Of a stretch of 45,300 nt of DNA, positions 1 through 7,400 are shown piece after piece (the first letter of the stretch is position 1; every line of letters begins with the position of its first letter). A model generated the notes under the pieces. The model saw nothing but the letters and a program-made list of their open reading frames with translations. It searched no databases and was not told where the DNA came from. Source of the DNA: a virus. Position numbers and translations under genes: made by a program. Where the stretch lies: positions 1-45,300 of IMG/VR virus record IMGVR_UViG_3300025000_000174. One strand, given 5' to 3'.

Positions 1-11
1 AACTGTAACGC

Positions 12-50
12 GACACATGGTTTGCGAATTCCAGACACATGGTTTGCGAA
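12..50. repeat. Transposase end-binding sites R1 and R2
   Basis: Two identical 17-bp copies of GACACATGGTTTGCGAA lie at 12-28 and 34-50, spaced 22 bp, about two helical turns. Inverted versions occur at the other prophage end. Adjacent R1/R2 sites at the right end and a wide L1-L2 gap at the left end is the arrangement known for phage Mu, so these are most likely MuA-type transposase binding sites. Binding itself is inferred. Confidence 0.85.
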
Positions 51-81
51 ATATTTCAATGCAAATAGGGGTTGATTTAGT

Positions 82-99
82 GGGGGCTTGTTAGCCCCC
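82..99. terminator. Possible terminator hairpin near the late end
   Basis: GGGGGCT/AGCCCCC form a perfect 7-bp stem with a TGTT loop, followed on the plus strand by TAGTTTT. It lies downstream of the last late gene. On the minus strand, where the late operon runs, the trailing T tract is poor, so it may act mainly against plus-strand (host) transcription or as a barrier at the prophage end. Confidence 0.4.
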
Positions 100-239
100 T
101 AGTTTTGGCTTTTAAGGTTGATGTTGATATTCATTTTCTTATGACTTTTGGGGTGGGTTTTGGAGGGGCTTCTTGAAGTGGCCTCCGTATTTCGCCTCTG
201 GCTTGATTTTCCGCTGTTGGCCATGTCGTAGTATGCCAT
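99..239 (-). CDS. Small basic hypothetical ORF at the late end
   Basis: A 46-codon reading frame starts MAYYDMANSGK and is rich in Lys, Ser, Asn and Arg. AAAAGG lies 8 nt upstream of the ATG. It follows the methyltransferase and overlaps the terminal hairpin. No family is recognised. Another frame across the same DNA (ending QNPPQKS) also looks protein-like but has no standard start, so coding here is uncertain. The rest of 51-272 shows no other gene. Confidence 0.25.
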   Translation of the reverse strand: MAYYDMANSGKSSQRRNTEATSRSPSKTHPKSHKKMNININLKSQN

Positions 240-272
240 AAGGAATGCCTTTTATATCCCAATTTCAGGAGT

Positions 273-1043
273 TTACCAGTTCCGGTAGATTAATTCCTGC
301 CTGCCTTTGCCCTTGCCGCCGCCTCCGATCGTGTAGTCGATCTTAACCGTGTCCATCTTGAACCCGCCGAATATCTTTCTCATCACCGGGTGGTCGTTGA
401 TGGTGAGGATGGCGCCACCCTTCATCGTCCGCATCGCCTCGGCAATCTTTCCATATTCTTCCAGCTCGAACGGGACTCCGTACCCCTCGGTTTCGTAGTA
501 CGGCGGGTCCATGAAATGCAGCGTGTAGTCCCGGTCGTATCGCTTCAGACATTGCTCCCAGGGAAGGTTCTCGATCCATACCCGGGCAAGCCGGAGATGG
601 GCCTGGCTGAGGTCCTCCTCGAGGCGCAAGATATTAAAACGGGGCGGTGAGCTGGGTGAGATGCCGAAGGTCTGGCTGCTCACTTTGCTGCCGAAGGACA
701 GCTTCTGCAGGTACAGAAAACGGGCGGCACGCTGGATGTCGGTAAGGACCTCCGGGGGAGTCCCTTTGTGCCACTCGAACAGTTGTCGGCTCGACAGGGC
801 AAATTTGAACTGCCGGATAAATTCTTCGAGGTGGTTTTTAACGACCCTGTAAAGATTCATTAACTCAATATTCACGTCGTTTAAAACCTCCACCTCAGCC
901 GGCTGCCGGAGGAAGAACATCGAGCCGCCGCCGGTAAATTCTTCTACGTAACAGGTGTGCGGCCGGGCCTGGATCATCGGCAGCAGAACTTTCGCCAGAC
1001 GGCGTTTGCCGCCGGGCCAGGCGAGTATCGGATAATGCTTCAT
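273..1043 (-). CDS. DNA adenine-N6 methyltransferase, D12 class (Dam-like)
   Basis: This 256-aa protein has the D12-class layout: N-terminal WPGGKRR (about 9-15), the AdoMet-binding FTGGGSMFF (36-44) and the catalytic DPPY (179-182). The family transfers a methyl group from S-adenosylmethionine to N6 of adenine in short duplex sites; the exact site is not predictable here, though GATC is common for D12 enzymes. It is the last sizeable gene of the late end, the place where Mu carries the DNA-modifying mom gene, so a role in protecting phage DNA from host restriction is a reasonable inference. No clear Shine-Dalgarno sequence is seen before the ATG. The 147-bp gap upstream (1044-1190) holds no convincing gene. 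Confidence 0.9.
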   Translation of the reverse strand: MKHYPILAWPGGKRRLAKVLLPMIQARPHTCYVEEFTGGGSMFFLRQPAEVEVLNDVNIELMNLYRVVKNHLEEFIRQFKFALSSRQLFEWHKGTPPEVLTDIQRAARFLYLQKLSFGSKVSSQTFGISPSSPPRFNILRLEEDLSQAHLRLARVWIENLPWEQCLKRYDRDYTLHFMDPPYYETEGYGVPFELEEYGKIAEAMRTMKGGAILTINDHPVMRKIFGGFKMDTVKIDYTIGGGGKGKGRQELIYRNW

Positions 1044-1190
1044 GTGTGAGCCCTTTCATTTTTCTCGGGTTTGTGCTAGGCTCACCGCGCCGCGATCGTG
1101 GCGGGCGGCCTTGGCTCGGCTCACAGGAAGGGTCTGTGGGTTGGGTGGTCGGATCGTGTTCCCGCACGGTCCGGCCGCCGCCTCAATTGT

Positions 1191-2018
1191 CTATAGTATC
1201 TCCTCCACTTCGAACCCCACCGCATTGTGATTCACGTAGGGGAACTCTATCGTCGACAGCTGGCGCAGGGTACAGAGGAAGGCCCGCTGCTTGAGCCTCT
1301 TCCCGACGTCCTCCGGATCGAACACAAACAGGACCTCCCGATCGATGCCCCGGTCCCACTGCATATCTAATATGTCGTCGAACGCTTCCGCTTCAGTCAC
1401 TTTGAGAGTAAAGCGCTGCACCCGCCGCGGCTCCTTGCGGTCGGGATAATCTACCCCGCCTCTGCTCCGTTTTTTGGTGGTGTCAGTCTCGATCCCGATA
1501 GCGGCACCATTCCGGAGCATGTTGATTTCCGGTTGAAACGCCGGCATGAAGATCGCCCGGGCCAACTCCACATAGCCAGCCGGGTTTGCCGTATCCAGGA
1601 TCTCCGTCCTCCAGTAACGAGCGGTCTGATCGGAAGGGAGGATGAGGGGGAAGTCGTCCTGATATCGCTTCTTGTCCTCGGCTGCCGGGTATCCCTCCGG
1701 CCAGACAGCCAGAGCAGTGGAATCCCACACGAGGTTGGTGTAGCCGGCATCGGAATAGCCGCTTAACTGGACTGTGGCGTCGGCTGAAAAGTTGTGCCGC
1801 ATGAGGTTAACGGCGCGGATCGTCCGGGCGACGCCCAGGTCGGCATCGAATTTGGTGGAAGCTGCCAGGGCATTCGTCGATCGTGCTTTCGCCGAAAGCA
1901 GCGGGTTCTTTAAGTTTGTGATCGGCAGCGTGCCCAACCACGAGCCACTTGAAAGCACTGTGGAGTACGATGCCGAGTCGAGCAGCCGGTCCGGATATGC
2001 AAGGATAACGTTACCCAT
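1191..2018 (-). CDS. Distal tail (tail-tip) protein
   Basis: This 275-aa protein follows the Kelch-bearing tail-tip gene with one base between stop and start, and is the last structural gene. The N-terminal half (about 40-150) alternates short beta strands with phrases such as RTIRAVNLMRHNFSADATVQL and ends in a YWRTEI segment. This pattern is typical of galactose-binding-like jelly-roll modules in tail-tip and fibre proteins. The C-terminal part (VEFDD-like, LFVFDPEDVGKR) is probably a small beta domain. Its role in receptor contact or tip assembly comes from position. No catalytic motif is visible. Confidence 0.65.
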   Translation of the reverse strand: MGNVILAYPDRLLDSASYSTVLSSGSWLGTLPITNLKNPLLSAKARSTNALAASTKFDADLGVARTIRAVNLMRHNFSADATVQLSGYSDAGYTNLVWDSTALAVWPEGYPAAEDKKRYQDDFPLILPSDQTARYWRTEILDTANPAGYVELARAIFMPAFQPEINMLRNGAAIGIETDTTKKRSRGGVDYPDRKEPRRVQRFTLKVTEAEAFDDILDMQWDRGIDREVLFVFDPEDVGKRLKQRAFLCTLRQLSTIEFPYVNHNAVGFEVEEIL

Positions 2019-2019
2019 G

Positions 2020-4470
2020 TCAGCCCCACACGTACAAGGTTATGGTGTCTTCGGCCAGATTCACCTCCGCACCGACGATACGCATGTATTTGGATGAGTT
2101 GTAGTTGAAGCGGTTGGTGGCGAGCTTGACCACCTTGTTGCGGGACCAGATGTGGGCGAGATCGTTAGGGTTATCGTTATGACGAAATATGTAGGTATTT
2201 TCTGTCGCGGTTCCGCTTTGCCCACCAATAACATATATGGAACTAGATGACATAACTACTGAATGCAATGATCGTATTGTCGGTAAATCAGAAATGCCTG
2301 CATCGTCCCATGAGCTGTTGGGACGACTAAGATTTAATCGAACTACTGATGAAGAAGAAGTCTCTCCATCCACTGATCCTCCAATCATGTATAGGTAAGG
2401 GGCATAAATACAGGAAGTTTTGCCACCTTGGTTAAATCGGGTAGCCGGCAAATCCGTTACTCCCGCATCATCCCATACACCAGTGGGATTGCTTAAATCT
2501 AGCCTGATGACACTGTTCAACGCTGTTACTCCGGTTTTACCACCCGATATGTATACATAATTTTCGTAAACATCCGCATTATGCATTGTTCGGGTAGCCG
2601 GCAAATCCGTCACGCCAGCATCATCCCATGCACCAGTGGGGTTGCTTAAATCTAACCTGATGACGGATGCGGTTGGAGCAGAACCTCCAGAAGTAAAGCC
2701 GCCGAATACATACAGATGATCATTGTAAATACAGGATGCATGGAGGTTTGCCTCTCTAGGCATATCGGTAACTCCCGCATCATCCCATACACCAGTGGGG
2801 TTGCTTAAATCTAGCCTGATGACGGAGCTTTTGTTGTATCCACCTACAACATATAGATATCCGTTATGAACGTGGGCAGAATGTTGATACCGGGTAGCCG
2901 GCAAATCCGTTACACCCGCATCATCCCATGCGCCAGTGGGATTATTTAAATCTAACCTGATTACAGATGCGGTCGGAGCGCTTAAGTATCCACCGATAAC
3001 GTATAAAAAATTGCCATGGACCACCGTCGCAGTTTTTGTCCGGCGAACAGATAAATCAGAAATAGCCTCATTATCCCAGTATCCGGCCACATCATAGAGC
3101 AGCTGGGTTCGCGGCACTGTGACCTTCAGATAATCCCGCCGCGTTCCGAACAGGACCTGCAGTCGTTCAGCTTCAGTTTTCGCCGCGGCTGCATCAACCA
3201 TCGGCGTATTGACATTGAGCTCTGACGCCAGAAGGTGCGCAGTCTTTACCGTTGCATCGGGGGCCGTGACAGTCCGGTACTGTTGGTTTAACCATTGCCG
3301 ACGGGCATCAGTAACGCCGGCAGCGAGATCGCTGGTCTGTACGGTGTCGTTCTTGGCGTAATTGAGGTTGACCTGCCACACCGGGACTCCGCGCCCCGTA
3401 TCGTTGGTGGCAAGACGTTCCATTCCAAGGATTTTGGAATCGTCTATGGTCGTGATCGCCGTGGTGCCGGGAAGTTCTAAACGTCGGATGCAGAACTTGC
3501 CCATATTCTCGAAGCCGTACCAGGCATCAGGGGAACACAGTTCATCGAGCACCGCGGCATAGGTGGTTTCAGTGGAAATGTAGATACCGACCTCGGCAGC
3601 ATTCGCCTTATCGAGATCAATAAATCCTTGTTCAATGCAGTCTGAGGCCGCTATTGGTATCTGCACGATCTGCTTGATGATTTGCGCTTTGGTACGGTTA
3701 GCTGCTGCCGCACCCTGGACGCCATCGGCAGTCACCTGGCCGGCCGGGGAGCTACCGAGACGGAAACAGCCGCCAGCGAGCCACGCCCGATATGTTCCAG
3801 CAGCCGGAGCGTTCGTCTCCATATCGGTCTGATCGGTGTAGTCGGTGCCCTTGCTCAGGGCTACACCCCTGTCATACACGTTGGGGATATCGTTTAAGGC
3901 GATATCCGACATCTGGTAAATCAGGCGGGACGTGTTGACAAGAACCGGCGTAACGTTATAACGGACGCCATACAGTCGTGGCTTCGGCTTGCCCTTTATA
4001 TCCTCAACGCCTTCAAGGCCGGCGGGGAGGGTATTGTTACCGAGGTACTTTGTCGGCTGAAACGGTACGTCCAGTTCGGCCTTGCGGTCACGAATCCGGA
4101 TCGATACCTGGTCGAGAGACGGCAGCGGTTGCTCCATGGTGCCGATCAAAAACGGGGCCAGACCATTCGGGGTGATCTCGGCGGCAATGATCTCTCTGCC
4201 GTCCAGACCGTAATCGATCAGATAATCGAGCTGGCCGATGTTGTTGATGAGGATGATGGCTCCGTACCCGGTGGACGCCGGTCCACTCAATTTCCCGTTC
4301 GAATACATCTGGAAAGTGAACACTCCGGGATTTTCCAGCAACGGCTCGTAATACTGATTAGCCGGGGCGTCGGCAGGACCGGAGGTGTAGCCGTTGGTGG
4401 AGAAATAGAGCGTTACCTCGGAGGCCGTGCCGGGATCATACGCCTTTATGATGACCGCGTACTCTGCCAT
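2020..4470 (-). CDS. Tail-tip/hub protein with an inserted six-repeat Kelch propeller
   Basis: The 816-aa protein starts at an ATG overlapping the tape-measure stop (TAATG). Residues 1-464 look like a tail-hub scaffold (IRIRDRKAELDVPFQPTKYLG, then a PRLYGVRYNVTPVL segment). Residues 465-770 hold six Kelch-like repeats of about 47-56 residues, each with WDDAGV(T/S)DLP, a Y(V/M)xGG turn and SVIRLDLSNPTG. Residues 771-816 (HIWSRNKVVKLA... to TLYVWG) resume a segment that fits the end of the hub domain, so the propeller looks like an insertion in a loop. Kelch propellers bind proteins or glycans, making a receptor-binding role plausible. The Kelch DNA is visibly more AT-rich than the flanks, suggesting separate acquisition. 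Confidence 0.82.
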   Translation of the reverse strand: MAEYAVIIKAYDPGTASEVTLYFSTNGYTSGPADAPANQYYEPLLENPGVFTFQMYSNGKLSGPASTGYGAIILINNIGQLDYLIDYGLDGREIIAAEITPNGLAPFLIGTMEQPLPSLDQVSIRIRDRKAELDVPFQPTKYLGNNTLPAGLEGVEDIKGKPKPRLYGVRYNVTPVLVNTSRLIYQMSDIALNDIPNVYDRGVALSKGTDYTDQTDMETNAPAAGTYRAWLAGGCFRLGSSPAGQVTADGVQGAAAANRTKAQIIKQIVQIPIAASDCIEQGFIDLDKANAAEVGIYISTETTYAAVLDELCSPDAWYGFENMGKFCIRRLELPGTTAITTIDDSKILGMERLATNDTGRGVPVWQVNLNYAKNDTVQTSDLAAGVTDARRQWLNQQYRTVTAPDATVKTAHLLASELNVNTPMVDAAAAKTEAERLQVLFGTRRDYLKVTVPRTQLLYDVAGYWDNEAISDLSVRRTKTATVVHGNFLYVIGGYLSAPTASVIRLDLNNPTGAWDDAGVTDLPATRYQHSAHVHNGYLYVVGGYNKSSVIRLDLSNPTGVWDDAGVTDMPREANLHASCIYNDHLYVFGGFTSGGSAPTASVIRLDLSNPTGAWDDAGVTDLPATRTMHNADVYENYVYISGGKTGVTALNSVIRLDLSNPTGVWDDAGVTDLPATRFNQGGKTSCIYAPYLYMIGGSVDGETSSSSVVRLNLSRPNSSWDDAGISDLPTIRSLHSVVMSSSSIYVIGGQSGTATENTYIFRHNDNPNDLAHIWSRNKVVKLATNRFNYNSSKYMRIVGAEVNLAEDTITLYVWG
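2283..3090 (-). repeat. DNA repeats encoding the Kelch blades
   Basis: Four copies of an approximately 65-74 bp block are nearly identical: 2439-2511, 2591-2664, 2761-2824 and 2891-2964. Diverged copies lie near 2283-2345 and 3047-3085. Spacing is about 130-170 bp. They encode the LDLSNPTG-(A/V)WDDAGVTDLPATR junctions, while the sequence between them varies. Such conserved ends with variable middles could recombine to gain, lose or swap blades. Confidence 0.85.
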
Positions 4471-7400
4471 TATGCCGCGTTCTCCAGGATCGCCTTGGTT
4501 TGTGCCCCGGCAAGCCGAGCTTCAACTGCTGCCAGTTTCGCAATCAGTTGCCGGTTCGCCTCGCCCTGGAGGCGAACCAGGGCGCGGAGTTCGGTGACCG
4601 CGTTTTTCAGTTCGGCGACGGTTTCTCCATTATCGCCGGCAATAGCTGCCCGGGTTTCAGTGGCGGTGTAGACCCTCCCAGGAGCACTAAAGTTAACGAG
4701 TTCAGGTCCTTCCTCTCCCACCAGTGCCCATCCCGGGAGGGCAAACCCACCGACTGCGTATTGCGGCACAAAGGTACGACTATTTATTCCAGCCAGGGCA
4801 GCTTCGTAGATTGAGCGAGCGTATTCCTCCATCTTAGAAATATAGACGTCCGTGTGCCTGTGCAGGAACAGGACCACGTCGTTAGCATCTACTATGCCGT
4901 TCGGATTGGGTTGGTAGCTTATATTGTCAACCACAGGGGCAATGTCGTATCTCGCGTCATACTGACCGCTGTTGCTCAACTGCTGGGCTTTAACCGCGTC
5001 ATCCATCGAAGACTGTGCCTGAGATTGGATGGTCGCCAGGGCCTGTTCGTAGGTCTGCTTTGCATTTAGGATGTCAGTAGCCTTCTGCTGCTCGAACAGC
5101 GCCCGCTCCTGAGCTTCCTGCTGTGCCCGGAGCACTGCCAGCCTTGCTTCCGCATCGGCCTGCAGGTACTGCTCTAACAGCACGGTCACGCCGGAGTTTT
5201 CGCCGAGAATGCCCTTGAGGTAAGAAGCGCTCTCGATATTGCCATCCACGATCGATTCCTGGATCTTCTTCAGGTTCTCCAGCTGCTGCTGGGCCACATC
5301 GATCTGGATCTGTGTGTCGCTCGGCAGTCCACCGAGGAGGGCCAGGGCCTGGGTGACTTCGGCGAAGTCGGACGCGTAGCCGGGGCCGCTGGCGTTGTAG
5401 GAACGGGAGGACTGCAGGAACGTCTGGGCCAGGGCGCTGACCTGTTGCATGGCGTCCACGTCCCCCAGCTTCGCCCGACCAAAGGTGGCGCGGAACGCTG
5501 AACCGCTCTGTTGATATTTCGCTTCCGGAGAGAGGGTGGAAAGGTCCCCGCCGAGCACGTTCTTCAGCGTCTCCATGATATTGATCTGGGCAGCAACGGC
5601 GGCGGATAGCTTGTCACGGAGGTTATCGGCGGCAATGGTCAGTTCGGTGCTCGCCTGGCTCAATGTTTCAGCAGCCTCCTTTGCCGCCTCCGCGTATTCC
5701 AGTTGCTGCACCTGGAGGAGCTTTGACGTGTCGAGGCCGCGTCTTACATAATCCTCATATTCATCCTGCTGCTGGTTGACGAGATCGAGCAGATCAGCCA
5801 TGGTGCCCTTGCCGGTGACGCGCAGGTACCGGCTTTCTATATCGCGAGTGGATTCGCGCTGCTGCTCGGCAAGCTCTGCCGTATAATCCTGCACCAGGGC
5901 GAACGCTTCGGATACGTCCATCAGGGAAGCAAAGAGTGCCCGGCCGCGTTCGGTGGAGAGGTTCAGGGAATCAACGATAGAGATGAAACCCGCCTTTGTG
6001 GCGGGCACGGAGAGGTTCATCTCGGCAAAAGCAACACTGACCTCACGGGCGGCTGCTGCGGCACGCCTGCGTTCTTGTTCCTCGTCGCTGAACATGGATT
6101 CGAAATAGGTTGCAACACTGTCCTGCATATTCTCCAGGCCGCCCATGAGTTCAACCAACTGGTAGGCGGCGTTGGCGCCTCGCAAGGTCGAATCGATCAG
6201 CCTGGCGCCGATCATATCGAGGTTTTCATTCACGCCCTGGAGCGAGGTTGCCAACCTGATAGCGGAATTGAACGCCGATTCCCCATAAAAAGTGAACTGC
6301 TCAAGACCCTGCACCGTTTGGCCGATTGCATCCGCGGCTTTCGTGTACCACGCTTCCAGGTCCTTGGCGATATCCTCGGCGCTGCGTCCGGATGTCTGGA
6401 TCTTGGTTGCCGGCAAGTTCGCTGCTGAAATGTCGGCGGTTGTACCCATGGCAACGGCGGAACGGATGACAGTGGCGATAATCTTCTGAAGGTCGGCGTC
6501 GAGGCTGTCGGTGACGCCTGAATCGACTCCGAAATAATTGGTGCCGCTCTTGCCACTGCGGAACAGTCCGCCTTTACGTGCCCAATCGCGGTAGCCCATG
6601 GCATCCAGCTGCCCACCCTCGATGCCGAGCGAGAGGCCGAGCCCGGTTTCATGGGTGCCGCCGCCAAACAAACCGCGCGTGACAGGATCGAAGGCCATCG
6701 CCATCTTCCAGCCGCCGGACCAGCTGCTAAATAGTTGCTTGGCGCTGGCGGATGGATCGATCAGCGTGTTAGCAGAGACGGAATTGCGCTCTATGGCCGA
6801 TGACGGTAAAGTTCCGGCGACCATTGAGCCACGGGTACCTTCCCCAAACAAATCGGCGATACTCGTAAGCCCATCGGCAACCCGACCAATGGCAAGGCTG
6901 GCGTTATCGGCTGCAGCAGCCAACTGCTGGAGGGAGTCTTGTGTCTGAGTGTCGTGAATGGATCGTGTGGGACCGCCGATGGAGGAACCTACCGAGCCAC
7001 TACCCCCAGTGCCAGATATATATCCGGCGGAGACACCGCCTACCGAACCGCCGCCGCCGTAATTGGTGGATGCGATCTTGGCTACCTGCCAAGCACCCAT
7101 TAATCCGACCGCCACAGCTCTACCCCATGCTGCCGGCGTCCAGCCGTCTGGGCCAGCCGTTTGGGCCATTACCGAGGCTGCAGTATTCATTACGGCCGAA
7201 CCCATAGCAAACAACTTACTGGACTCAAAGCCGCTTCGTGAGCTTGTGTCCATTGCATTAGCCATCTGACCAAGAATGTCACTATAAAATCCAAGGCTAT
7301 CTCGCCATAGCGACCATTTGATGTTCGCCGTATCCCGAGTTTCATTTATGTCGAGCTGATTGAGGGTCTTAATGGCTTTAATCTGCTCGCTGCTGCCCTC

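Noticed and set aside
895-1167. 90-aa minus-strand open frame between the tail-tip and methyltransferase genes
   Set aside because: Runs into the methyltransferase gene in another frame, is Pro/Arg/Ser-rich and lacks a clear ribosome site; no gene is supported in 1044-1190.
2283-3090. Diversity-generating retroelement at the Kelch repeats
   Set aside because: No reverse transcriptase, template/variable repeat pair or adenine-biased substitution pattern is seen in the window; the repeats look like ordinary domain repeats.
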